This document shows, one piece after another, positions 18,765 through 27,723 of a stretch of DNA of 64,000 nucleotides. A program made the position numbers and the translations under genes. Numbering within the stretch: the first letter of the stretch is position 1; the number at the start of each line of letters is the position of its first letter. A model generated the notes under the pieces. That model saw only the letters and a program-made list of their open reading frames with translations. It searched no databases and had not been told where the DNA came from. Origin of the DNA: an alpha proteobacterium SCGC AAA536-K22 (GTDB taxonomy: Bacteria > Pseudomonadota > Alphaproteobacteria > Puniceispirillales > Marisalimonadaceae); NCBI GenBank assembly GCA_000421325.1, contig ATWQ01000002.1, positions 97,393 through 161,392 of the forward strand, in the 5' to 3' direction.

Positions 18765-19968
18765 TATATTTAGCCCTTCGTTTTATATTAGCCATTACTA
18801 CAAAATGATCAATCAAAGGAGCAAATATATTTCCAAATAAAATTGCTAGCATCATACCCTCTGGAAACGCTGGATTTAAAACTCTTATCATTACAACCAT
18901 AAAGCCAATTAAAGCTCCATAAATATAACGACCCATATTAGTATGACTAGCTGAGACTGGCTCAGTTACCATAAATACTAGTCCAAAAGCGTAACTTCCA
19001 ATAACTAAATGCCAGTACCAAGGCATACTAAACATGGGATTTGTGTCAGAACCAACCCAATTTAAAAATGAAGAAAAAATTATCATTCCTAATAAACAAC
19101 CAACTATCATTCTATAATTAGCTATTTTGGTCATTAAAAGAAAAATTAGGCCCATTCCAATTGCTAAAGTTGAAGTTTCTCCCAAAGATCCCTGAATGTT
19201 GCCTAAAAATGCATCCATCCAAGTTATGCCATAATTACTAAGACTCTCATATCCTTCTGAAGCAGAAATACCCAAGGATGTTGCAGCTGAATAACCATCA
19301 ACTGGTGTCCAAATTGAATCACCAGACATATAAGCTGGATATGCAAAATATAAAAAAGCACGACCTGTAAGAGCGGGATTGAGAAAATTTTTCCCAGTTC
19401 CTCCAAATACTTCTTTTCCAACAACAACACCAAAAGCTATTCCTAAAGCAACTTGCCATAAAGGAGTAGAGGCAGGCAAAGTTAGTGCAAAAAGCATGGA
19501 AGAAACTAAAAAGCCCTCATTAACTTCATGTCCTCTTATAGTAGCAAACGTAACTTCGCATATACCACCAGCTATTAAAGTTGTTAGATAGATAGGAAGA
19601 AAATATAATAATCCATGGGTTATATTTGATAGAAGACTTTGTGGATCAAGACCAAGTCCAGTCATTTGTAAAAGAGAAATTCTCCAACCTGTTTCACCAA
19701 TTGAACCGAGGGAGGCTAAAGCGCTATTAGTCTGAAAACCCGTATTATATAAAGCCCACAATACGCAAGGGATAGTCGAAATAACTACATAAGTCATTAC
19801 TCGTTTCATGTCGACAAAACTCCTAGCATGTGGAGCTACTTTAGTAACAGTATTACTTGTAAAAAATATTGTCTCAATCATTTCAAAGATTGGATAATAT
19901 TTTTCATATTTTCCGCCTCTTTCAAAATGAGGTTCGATAGAATTAAAATAACTACGTATTGACATCAA
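18757..19968 (-). CDS. nqrB: NQR subunit B
   Basis: Large membrane subunit forming the Na+ path, with riboflavin and covalent FMN. The FMN site reads DGYSAATS (224-231) with Thr230; the usual SGAT is SAAT here. Other family landmarks are FGGTGKNFLNPALTGRAFL (188-206), the N-terminal HARSFVDMKR region and VTEPVSASHTNMGR. At 403 residues and about ten helices it is typical. The start follows the nqrA stop directly. Confidence 0.96.
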   Translation of the reverse strand: MMSIRSYFNSIEPHFERGGKYEKYYPIFEMIETIFFTSNTVTKVAPHARSFVDMKRVMTYVVISTIPCVLWALYNTGFQTNSALASLGSIGETGWRISLLQMTGLGLDPQSLLSNITHGLLYFLPIYLTTLIAGGICEVTFATIRGHEVNEGFLVSSMLFALTLPASTPLWQVALGIAFGVVVGKEVFGGTGKNFLNPALTGRAFLYFAYPAYMSGDSIWTPVDGYSAATSLGISASEGYESLSNYGITWMDAFLGNIQGSLGETSTLAIGMGLIFLLMTKIANYRMIVGCLLGMIIFSSFLNWVGSDTNPMFSMPWYWHLVIGSYAFGLVFMVTEPVSASHTNMGRYIYGALIGFMVVMIRVLNPAFPEGMMLAILFGNIFAPLIDHFVVMANIKRRAKYSV

Positions 19969-21313
19969 TTATCCTTCTTTCTCAATTTTTTGAAGACTAT
20001 CTCTTAGAGCAACTCCATACTCATATTTGGCAGGACACGCAAATGTACACAAAGCCACATCTTCTTCGTCTAGTTCTAATGCACCAAGAGACTGAGCAAC
20101 GTCAGTATCCATGACCAACAATGATCTCAATAATTGTGTTGGCAAAATATCTTGAGGCATCAAAGTTTCAAAAACACCTGTAGGCACCATGGCCCTTCTG
20201 CCACCGTTTAGATTTGATGTTAAAGCAAATAACTTAAAAAAGCTAAATGCTGATAGTAAAACAGGCATTACTGAAAATTTACTAGGTTGTGGTTTGATCC
20301 AACCAAAAAAATGTTTTTCTTTATCTTCTTTTATAATTGTAATTTGACGAGAATATTTACCTAAAAAAGCTAAATCGTCAACAGCATGGAATCCAGATAA
20401 AATAGAACCTGAAATTACTCTACAATCATCAGTTTTTGGATATTCGCCTTCAAGGATGTCATCCAATGATGCACCCAAAACTGTTTTAATTAATCTTGGA
20501 TTGTTAGCAAGCGGACCAGCAATCGAAATTACACGAGTAATATCAATGAAACCAGTTAAAAATAACTTTCCAATAGTAATTACGTCTTGATATCCAATTG
20601 ACCATACAGTCTTGTCAGAGTTAGGAGGATCAAGAAAGTGCATGTGAGTTCCAGTCAAACCAGCAGGATGCGGGCCAGCAAATTCGTATGTTTCAAACTC
20701 GTTAAATTGAATGTCACTATTTTCCTTTTTACAAATAAATACTTTACCATCAGTTAGCAAAGAAATGTTTTTAACACCTTCTTCAAAAGCTTTTAAATCA
20801 TTATGAATTATTAATTCTGCATCTGGGCATAATGGTTCTGTATCCATAGCCGTAACAAAAATTGAAGAAGGCTTTGCATCGCTTGCCGGTACTTTTGAAT
20901 AAGGTCTGGTTAGGAATGAAGTCCATAAACCACTGTCAAATAGACATTTTTTTTACATATTCACTTTTAGATTTTTCTTTAGAATGTAATTTTGTAATTT
21001 CAATTCCCTTGTCGGCAATATCTTCAACATCGATCACAACGCTAAGTAAAGCTCTTTTATCACCTCTGTTAATATCTTGAACTCTACCCTTGCAAGGAGA
21101 GACATAAAGGATATCTTGCTGATCTTTGTGACAAAAAAGAGGAGTGCCTCGTTTTACTTGATCTCCAACATTTATAAGCATTTTTGGCTTTAGACCATTA
21201 TATTCAGGGCCAACAATAGCAACGGAACGTGGATTTTTTGTTTCATCTATTACTTGTCTTGGAATTCCTAATACGGGGATATCTAAACCTTTTTTTAAAT
21301 TAAATTTTTTCAT
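19969..21313 (-). CDS. nqrA: NQR subunit A, frame broken by one base
   Basis: Soluble NqrA subunit of Na+-NQR, first gene of the operon. The first 125 codons (start MKKFNLKKGLDIP) run into a stop at 20936. One A too many in the A8 run at 20954-20947 is responsible: with seven A, reading continues as KKCLFDSGLWTSFLTRPYSKVPASDA and joins the rest (MDTEPLCPDAELI onward), giving 447 residues, the family's usual length. The part between 20935 and 20848 is clearly coding in the corrected frame. This is either a sequence error or a slippage-dependent gene. Confidence 0.92.
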
Positions 21314-21379
21314 TAAAAAAATTTTTACCTACCAAATTACGATCAAGAATAGTTAAATAATATGTTAACTGATAAAGTT

Positions 21380-21407
21380 TATATATAATAAATTTAGAAA
21401 AAAACAA
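21380..21407 (-). promoter_or_regulatory. possible sigma70 promoter of the nqr operon
   Basis: On the minus strand TTGTTT (21407-21402) and TATATA (21385-21380) are 16 bases apart, about 67 bases upstream of the nqrA start. The 265-base nqrA-apbE divergent region is otherwise AT-rich with no strong operator. A TATAAT at 21547-21552 may serve apbE on the other strand but lacks a convincing -35 element. These are weak calls in AT-rich DNA. Confidence 0.25.
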
Positions 21408-21578
21408 CCGTATATGTATGTTTTTTTTTATATTCATTCTAAATTAAATATACATATAAAATTATGACTTAAATATTATCATTTATTTAACTTAGAAAGA
21501 GATTATAAATGAACTAATTAACCAAATAAGACAATGCAATAATGGCTATAATATAAATTTAAAGAAAAGTAATTATAA

Positions 21579-22598
21579 ATGAAATATACAAAACTTATTA
21601 TTTTCCTGATAATCAGCACTTTAATTTTATCTTGCTCTGAAGATAAAAAATATAATATCGAACTTAAAGGTAATACAATGGGCACGTATTATCTCCTTAG
21701 TTTAGTTGATGTTCCTAAAAACCTTTCTAAAAAAGAAATAGAAATTGAGATAAAAAACACATTACTTAAAGCAAATAAAATTTTATCTAATTGGGATAAA
21801 TCATCAGAAATTAGTAAGTTAAATAATAACAAGACAATAAAGCCAATACAGATCTCTAATGAACTTTTTGATGTTGTAAGTGAAGCTAACTCTATTAATA
21901 CCAAAAGTAATGGTTATTTCGATATAACCCTTGATCCATTGATAGAATTATGGGGGTTTGGATATTCAAAAGGCAAGATTATTGACAGAGTTCCAAGCAA
22001 AAATAAGATAAGAGATACTTTAACTTTAGTTAATCAAAATTTACTTTTAGAAATCAATTCAAATAATCAATTAATTAAAAAAAATAAAAATGTTAGATTA
22101 AATTTGTCAGCTATTGGAAAAGGGTATGGAATAGATCTTATTGGAAAAAAATTAGATTATCTAAATATTAATAATTATATAATTGATATCGGGGGTGATA
22201 TATTTGCTAAAGGCCATAATAAAAATAATAAAGATTGGGTAGTTGGAATAGAAAACCCAAAATTAAATGAAAAGCTCATCAAAGAGATTGTTAATGTTTC
22301 AAATAAAGGAGTGGCTACTTCAGGAGAATACAAAAATTACTTTTCAAAAGATGGAACAAAATATTCACATATTATTAACCCTAAAAATGGAATGCCTATT
22401 ACTCACTCAACAAAATCAGTTACAGTAGTTGATAAAAATGCAATGAGCGCTGATGGATGGGCAACCGCATTAATTGCGATGGGAAGTAAAGTTGGATTAA
22501 AAGTAGCAGAAAAAGAAAAAATTGCTGTTATGTTTATTGATCAAGTAGAAGACAAATTGTTGAAAATTAAAAGTAGCGAATTTAAATTTTTTAAATAA
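21579..22598 (+). CDS. apbE: FAD:protein FMN transferase (lipoprotein)
   Basis: Attaches FMN covalently to threonine in NqrB and NqrC, in the periplasm. The 339-residue protein has a lipoprotein leader ending LILSC with Cys19, then GNTMGTYYLL, the conserved INSIGKG-like LNLSAIGKGYGID, IDIGGDIFAKG, HIINPKNGMPI and MSADGWATALIAMG segments. Divergent placement beside nqrA and immediately before nqrM makes the NQR role nearly certain. Confidence 0.95.
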   Translation: MKYTKLIIFLIISTLILSCSEDKKYNIELKGNTMGTYYLLSLVDVPKNLSKKEIEIEIKNTLLKANKILSNWDKSSEISKLNNNKTIKPIQISNELFDVVSEANSINTKSNGYFDITLDPLIELWGFGYSKGKIIDRVPSKNKIRDTLTLVNQNLLLEINSNNQLIKKNKNVRLNLSAIGKGYGIDLIGKKLDYLNINNYIIDIGGDIFAKGHNKNNKDWVVGIENPKLNEKLIKEIVNVSNKGVATSGEYKNYFSKDGTKYSHIINPKNGMPITHSTKSVTVVDKNAMSADGWATALIAMGSKVGLKVAEKEKIAVMFIDQVEDKLLKIKSSEFKFFK

Positions 22599-22639
22599 GA
22601 AAAAATTGTGTTTTATCTAACAATCATGTAAGGAGCATT

Positions 22640-22846
22640 ATGGAGATTTTTTTTATTACATTTATTTTTCTTTCTATAATCATAGTTCTAATGTCACTTG
22701 GGGTTATGTTAATGGGAAAAAACATTAAAGGTAGTTGTGGTGGCCTTAATGCAATCTCTGGTTCAGACAAATGTTCAATATGTAATAAAGATATAGATCC
22801 TAACAATCCTCTAGTTGATCAGCTTAATTGCAAAAGAACCAACTAA
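22640..22846 (+). CDS. nqrM: NQR maturation protein NqrM
   Basis: A 68-residue protein with one N-terminal membrane helix (about 3-25) and a cysteine-rich tail: GSCGGLNAIS with Cys33, then Cys45 and Cys48 in DKCSICNK, and Cys64. This is the DUF539/NqrM pattern; NqrM is needed for iron insertion into the NqrD-NqrE site. AAGGAG stands at a normal distance before the ATG. It follows apbE by 41 bases, the usual apbE-nqrM pair. Confidence 0.92.
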   Translation: MEIFFITFIFLSIIIVLMSLGVMLMGKNIKGSCGGLNAISGSDKCSICNKDIDPNNPLVDQLNCKRTN

Positions 22847-22851
22847 TTTTT

Positions 22852-23043
22852 TTATTCACTCATTGGTATAAGTACTAATATTAAAAATGATACAGAAGAT
22901 ATTAGACCATATAGCCAAGATTTAAAAATCCAATTTTTTTTTCCTTTTTTTATCCAATTTTCTCTAAAAGCTCGGCCAGAAAAAATAAGAACTATTAATA
23001 AAATCAAACCTTGCATGGAGCTATATGATAAATCTAAAAACAT
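22852..23043 (-). CDS. hypothetical small membrane protein
   Basis: A 63-residue open frame with two predicted membrane helices (about 8-24 and 41-59) separated by a strongly basic loop (ENWIKKGKKNW), convergent with nqrM. I do not recognise a family. No good ribosome-binding site precedes the ATG. The composition is that of a real small membrane protein, but coding status is uncertain. Confidence 0.4.
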   Translation of the reverse strand: MFLDLSYSSMQGLILLIVLIFSGRAFRENWIKKGKKNWIFKSWLYGLISSVSFLILVLIPMSE

Positions 23044-23094
23044 AAATTATAACCAGTTGACAAAATTAATAATAAAATTTTGTAATATTAAGAC

Positions 23095-23988
23095 TTAATT
23101 AAGCTGAATTCTTTTTTTTTCAAACATGTAAATTCCTATAAAAATCAAAATCAAAGAAATTAGATGATAAAGTTTAAATAACTCTCCAAGAAGAATAACA
23201 GCTAAAATAGATGCAAAAACAGGAACTAAGTTAGTATAAAGACCTGATCTAGCTGGACCAATTTTTTCAACACCTTTCATAAAAAATATCTGTGCTAAAA
23301 ATGATGGAAAAATTATAATAATACTAAGTACTATGACACCCTTAATTCCTGGTAAAATCAAAGTGTTACTAAAAGCTTCGTAAAATAAGCCTGGTAAAGA
23401 TCCTAAAAAAGCTACATAAGAAAAAAAAGTAAGTAAAGCAAGTGCTCCTATTTTTGGTTTTTTTCTGAGCCCAACAGCATAAACAGCATATAAAGTACAA
23501 GCAAATATCATTACAATGTCTCCTTTATTAAGTTGTAATTTTAATAATGCATAGGGATTACCTGAACTTACAACTAACAAAACTGCAAAAAATGTAATTA
23601 ATACTCCAAACAATTGGGGTAAGTTTATCTGTTCTTTTAACCAAAATCTTGAAATTATAATTATGAATGCTGGCATTGTGCCTTGAACCAGGCCTAAGTT
23701 AATAGCTATAGTATCATGTGCAGCAATGTAATAAAAAGAGTTGAAGCTAGTAAAACCAAACAAGCCCATAATTACCAGCCACTTCAGTCTATTTTTTAAA
23801 ATTTTCCAAGCGGCTATCAATTCTTTTCTGCATAAAAAGGTCAATATTATGGAAACAAAAAACCATCTTACACTTACTACTAATAGGGGAGAAACCTCAT
23901 CTACAGCTGCTCTACCCGCAATTGTATTGAATGCCCAAAATAATGAAGTTAATGTTAAAAGAAAATGTGCATTAGTAAAGATGTTCAT
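23095..23988 (-). CDS. EamA/DMT-family transporter
   Basis: A 297-residue protein with ten predicted membrane helices in two EamA repeats; conserved features include NTIAGRAAVDEVSPLLVVSVRWF in helix 1-2 and the second-repeat GLRKKP...LLTFFSY. Drug/metabolite transporter superfamily members export or import small metabolites; the substrate cannot be told. It is divergent from the molybdenum hydroxylase operon across about 115 bases, which may hold both promoters. Confidence 0.88.
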   Translation of the reverse strand: MNIFTNAHFLLTLTSLFWAFNTIAGRAAVDEVSPLLVVSVRWFFVSIILTFLCRKELIAAWKILKNRLKWLVIMGLFGFTSFNSFYYIAAHDTIAINLGLVQGTMPAFIIIISRFWLKEQINLPQLFGVLITFFAVLLVVSSGNPYALLKLQLNKGDIVMIFACTLYAVYAVGLRKKPKIGALALLTFFSYVAFLGSLPGLFYEAFSNTLILPGIKGVIVLSIIIIFPSFLAQIFFMKGVEKIGPARSGLYTNLVPVFASILAVILLGELFKLYHLISLILIFIGIYMFEKKRIQLN

Positions 23989-24103
23989 AAAACAATCTTG
24001 TTGAAAAGTTAAAATATAAATATTGAATATAAGGCAATTAGTTGTTATTTTGTTAATACAAGTCTTTTACAGTTTATACAATTTTAAAATTTTGGGAGAA
24101 AAA

Positions 24104-24973
24104 ATGTCAGAAACTCAATACCTTGCTGCTAAAACAATTGATGAAGCGGTTAATGCTCATTCTAAAGCAAATGGATCTGCTAGATTTTTAGCTGGAGGCA
24201 CAGATTTACTAGTCCAAATTAAAAGTGGAATTAAAAAACCAAACCTAGTTATTGACGTAAAAAAAATAGTTGAGCTTAATACAATAGATGAAGTTTCAGA
24301 AAATGAATTTATTGTTGGTGCTTCAGTTTCTGGTGCAAATTTGAATAGAAACCCAAAATTTTCTAAACTTTGGCCGGGTGTTCTTGAAGCCTTTAGACTT
24401 ATAGGATCTGAACAAATACAAGGAAGAGCTTCTTTGGGTGGTAATCTTTGTAACGGATCTCCTGCTGGAGACAGTGTCCCTGCGTTGATTGCTGCTGGTT
24501 GTAAAGCTCTAATTGCTGGGCCTAATGGCAAAAGAGAAGTACCAATCGAAGATTTCCATACTGGACCTGGAAAGACTGTTTTAGAAAATGGTGAAATGTT
24601 AGTTAGCCTCAAGTTTCCAAAACGAGAAAGTAATTCTTCTGATGCATATTTAAGAATGACCCCAAGAACTGAAATGGATATTGCAGTTGTCGGTTGTGGT
24701 GTAAGTATTTCTATAGAAAATAATTTATGTACTTCTGCAAGAGTGTCTATGGGTGCAGTTGCACCTACTCCTCTACTTATAAATGAAGCAACTAATATAA
24801 TGGTTGGATCCAATCTTAATTCTGAAATTCTAGAGAAAGTTTCAAGACTTTGTATGGATGCCTGCAACCCGATTGACGATAAGAGGGGTACAATTGAATA
24901 TAGAACAAAAGTGGCGGGTGTATTATTTAAAAGAACTGCATTAATTGCAATTGATAGAATTAAAGGAAATTAA
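24104..24973 (+). CDS. molybdenum hydroxylase FAD-binding subunit (CoxM/xanthine dehydrogenase family)
   Basis: FAD subunit of a three-part molybdenum hydroxylase. ATG at 24104 is chosen over the in-frame ATG at 24023 because GGGAG lies just upstream and MSETQYLAAKTIDEAV aligns with the family start. FLAGGTDLLVQ (FAD loop), RASLGGNLCNGSPAGDSVPAL and ARVSMGAVAPTP are visible. About 289 residues. The 2Fe-2S and molybdopterin subunits follow directly. The substrate is not determinable from this subunit. Confidence 0.92.
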   Translation: MSETQYLAAKTIDEAVNAHSKANGSARFLAGGTDLLVQIKSGIKKPNLVIDVKKIVELNTIDEVSENEFIVGASVSGANLNRNPKFSKLWPGVLEAFRLIGSEQIQGRASLGGNLCNGSPAGDSVPALIAAGCKALIAGPNGKREVPIEDFHTGPGKTVLENGEMLVSLKFPKRESNSSDAYLRMTPRTEMDIAVVGCGVSISIENNLCTSARVSMGAVAPTPLLINEATNIMVGSNLNSEILEKVSRLCMDACNPIDDKRGTIEYRTKVAGVLFKRTALIAIDRIKGN

Positions 24974-24977
24974 AACC

Positions 24978-25457
24978 ATGAGTAAAATACAAATTTCAAC
25001 TAAAATTAATGATGAAAATGTCGAATATTTATGTGAACCGCACGACACTATGCTTGATGTTTTAAGAAACCAATTGGAGTTAACAGGTTCTAAGGAAAGT
25101 TGTGGCTCAGGTGATTGTGGGTCTTGTAGTATTATTTTAGATGGTGAACTTGTTTGTTCGTGCTTAATGTTAGCCGCTGAAGCCGAAGGAAGTAAGCTAG
25201 AAACTATCGAAGGTATGTCAGAAGGTGGAAAACTTCATGCTTTACAACAAAAATTTTTAGAAAAAGCAGCATTACAATGCGGTATTTGTACACCTGGTTT
25301 TCTGATGGCTTCAAAAGCTCTGCTAGATCATAATCCATCACCGACTGAAACTGAGGTAAGATTTTGGTTGGCTGGAAATTTATGTAGATGCACCGGTTAT
25401 GATAAAATTGTAAAAGCTGTTCTTGAAGTAGCCGATGATATGAAGGAGAGTGCATAA
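24978..25457 (+). CDS. molybdenum hydroxylase 2Fe-2S subunit (CoxS family)
   Basis: From the ATG at 24978 (4 bases after the FAD subunit) the product is 159 residues. The N-terminal plant-type cluster uses Cys42, Cys47, Cys50 and Cys62; the C-terminal helical cluster uses Cys101, Cys104, Cys136 and Cys138 (CGICTPGF...NLCRCTGY). All eight ligands are present, so both clusters should form. It overlaps the start of the large subunit by one base. Confidence 0.95.
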   Translation: MSKIQISTKINDENVEYLCEPHDTMLDVLRNQLELTGSKESCGSGDCGSCSIILDGELVCSCLMLAAEAEGSKLETIEGMSEGGKLHALQQKFLEKAALQCGICTPGFLMASKALLDHNPSPTETEVRFWLAGNLCRCTGYDKIVKAVLEVADDMKESA

Positions 25458-27694
25458 TGAACGAAATTAGTAATAAATGGATTGGAAAAAATACAGTTAG
25501 ACCTGATGGTGCAGAAAAAGTTACTGGTAGAGCTCAATATTCTTCAGACACTACAATGCCAGGAATGGTATGGGGACACGTGTTAAGAAGCCCTCACCCG
25601 CATGCAAAAATTAAATCTATAAACACTAAAAAAGCTGAGGCTCTTGACGGTGTAAAAGCTGTAATTACTTCTAAGGATATTGTTGATTTTCCTTTAGATA
25701 AACCAGTTATTCTTGGTATACAGGATATGCGCTGGATGTGTAGAAATGTAATGGCTAGAGATAAAGTATTGTTTCATGGTCATCCACTAGCAGCTGTGGC
25801 AGCAACTACAGAAGCAATTGCTGAAAAAGCATGTGAACTTATTGAAGTTGATTATGAAATTTTACCTTGGGCTATTGAAATTGAAGACGCTATTAAGCCT
25901 GATGCTCCAATTCTGCATGATCATATAAAATTTAATGACAAACCATCTAATATAGCAGGTACACTAGAGCACCAAAAAGGTGATATAGATGAAGGTTTTG
26001 CTAAAGCCGACGTAATTATAGAACGTGATTTTAAAACTGAGGCTGTACATCAAGGTTATCTCGAAACACATTCTTGTCTTGTTAGTGTTGCAGCTGATGG
26101 TAGAGCCACTATCTGGAGCTCCAGTCAAGGTCAATTTATGGTAAGAGCCATGACCTCTTTTTTAACAGGTATTCCGCAAAGTAACATAAGAGCTATACCT
26201 GCAGAAATCGGTGGTGGTTTTGGTGGAAAAACAATAGTCTATTTAGAACCTCTTGCGACTGTTTTGTCACAAAAAACTGGTCGTCCTGTTAAAATTGTTA
26301 TGAACAGAGAAGATACAATGCGTGCATCTGGTCCTACTTCAGGGTCAAAAAGCAAAATCAAAATTGGAGCCACTAAAGATGGAAAAATTATAGCTGCTCA
26401 AGGTATATACTATCTTCAAGCAGGTGCATTTCCTGGATCTCCTATAAGAGGCGCCGTCGGCTGTTCATTAGCTCCATATGATATACCTAATGCACATACA
26501 TTTGGATATGATGTAGTTTCAAATAGATGTAAAGTTGCAGCATACAGAGCACCTGGAGCTCCAATTGGTGCATATGGTGTAGAATGCGTATTGGATGAAA
26601 TTGCAGAATCTTTAAAAATGTGTCCACTAGAATTGAGAAAGTTAAATGCCGCAAAAGAAGGAACTAAAGCAGTTCATGGCCCTACATATCCAACAATGGG
26701 TTATATGGAAACTCTAGATGCAGCAATTAAACATCCTCATTATAATGCACCCTTAGGTAAACATCAAGGACGAGGCGTTGCTAGTGGATTTTGGTTTAAT
26801 GCAGGTGGAGAGTCTAGTGCTCAACTTAATATAACTGAAGATGGCAATGTGGTTGTTACTACTGGTCATCCTGATGTAGGGGGATCTAGAGCTTCAATTG
26901 CAAATATAACAGCTGAACTATTAGGAATTAATCATGACAGAGTTTCAGTTTTAATTGGGGACACAGCAACCATTGGATATAGTAATTTGACTGGTGGAAG
27001 TAGAGTATTGTTTGCTTCTGCAATGGTCGTTACAGAATCTGCTAAAATAGTGATTAAGCAACTTAAGCAAAGAGCTGCTAAAATTTGGGGAATTGACGAG
27101 GAAGCTATTGATTGGGAAAATGGTGAAGCACGTCCAGCAGGTGACAACGCTGGTAATTTTGAACCTTTATCTTTAGTAGAATTAGCTGGCAAAGCTACTG
27201 CTACAGGAGGACCAATAGGTGCTGGATATCAAGTTAACACAGAGGGAGCTGAAGGAGGATTTGCCACTCACATTTGTGATGTTGAAGTTGATATGGATTT
27301 AGGCATAGTAAGGGTAAAGAAATATACATCAATACAAGATGTTGGAAAGGCAATCCACCCAGATTATGTCGAAGGGCAACTTCAAGGTGGTTGTGCACAA
27401 GGAATAGGATGGGCTTTAAGCGAGGAATACATTTACAACAAAGAAGGACATCTAGATAATACAGGATTTCTTGACTATAGAATGCCTGTTTGTTCTGATT
27501 TACCAATGTTGGATACAGTTTTAATCGAAGTTCCAAACCCAAAGCATCCTCAAGGTGTTAGAGGAGTTGGTGAAGTCCCATTAGTTCCACCTTTGGCTGC
27601 TATCTCAAACGCTGTGTATCAAGCCATAGGAAAAAGATCTTATAGTTTACCAATGTCACCTCCAAAGGTTTTAAAAATAATCGAAAGTAGTTAA
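25457..27694 (+). CDS. molybdenum hydroxylase large (molybdopterin) subunit
   Basis: Catalytic subunit of 745 residues, binding the molybdopterin cofactor. GGGFGGK (252-258) is the cofactor motif, the active-site loop reads AYRAPGAP (362-369), and the base glutamate is Glu706 in GVGEVPLVPP. The loop is neither the AYXCSFR of true CO dehydrogenase nor the AYRGAGR of form II, so the enzyme is better called an aldehyde/xanthine-type hydroxylase of unknown substrate. No XdhC-like maturation factor is adjacent. moaC and moeA, for the cofactor, are elsewhere in this window. Confidence 0.9.
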   Translation: MNEISNKWIGKNTVRPDGAEKVTGRAQYSSDTTMPGMVWGHVLRSPHPHAKIKSINTKKAEALDGVKAVITSKDIVDFPLDKPVILGIQDMRWMCRNVMARDKVLFHGHPLAAVAATTEAIAEKACELIEVDYEILPWAIEIEDAIKPDAPILHDHIKFNDKPSNIAGTLEHQKGDIDEGFAKADVIIERDFKTEAVHQGYLETHSCLVSVAADGRATIWSSSQGQFMVRAMTSFLTGIPQSNIRAIPAEIGGGFGGKTIVYLEPLATVLSQKTGRPVKIVMNREDTMRASGPTSGSKSKIKIGATKDGKIIAAQGIYYLQAGAFPGSPIRGAVGCSLAPYDIPNAHTFGYDVVSNRCKVAAYRAPGAPIGAYGVECVLDEIAESLKMCPLELRKLNAAKEGTKAVHGPTYPTMGYMETLDAAIKHPHYNAPLGKHQGRGVASGFWFNAGGESSAQLNITEDGNVVVTTGHPDVGGSRASIANITAELLGINHDRVSVLIGDTATIGYSNLTGGSRVLFASAMVVTESAKIVIKQLKQRAAKIWGIDEEAIDWENGEARPAGDNAGNFEPLSLVELAGKATATGGPIGAGYQVNTEGAEGGFATHICDVEVDMDLGIVRVKKYTSIQDVGKAIHPDYVEGQLQGGCAQGIGWALSEEYIYNKEGHLDNTGFLDYRMPVCSDLPMLDTVLIEVPNPKHPQGVRGVGEVPLVPPLAAISNAVYQAIGKRSYSLPMSPPKVLKIIESS

Positions 27695-27723
27695 TTTTAA
27701 TTATAGTTTTATAATTTAAATTT

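Noticed and set aside
21400..21431. Rho-independent terminator in the nqrA-apbE region (A-run, centre, T-run)
   Set aside because: The pairing is almost only A-T and lies between divergent genes, where a terminator makes no sense; it reflects base composition.
24157..24867. A 236-codon antisense gene inside the FAD subunit gene
   Set aside because: No family resemblance; it mirrors a well-conserved coding region and has no independent ribosome-binding site.
24104..27694. Aerobic carbon monoxide dehydrogenase (coxMSL)
   Set aside because: Subunit order and size fit, but the large-subunit loop is AYRAPGAP, not the AYXCSFR of genuine CO dehydrogenase.
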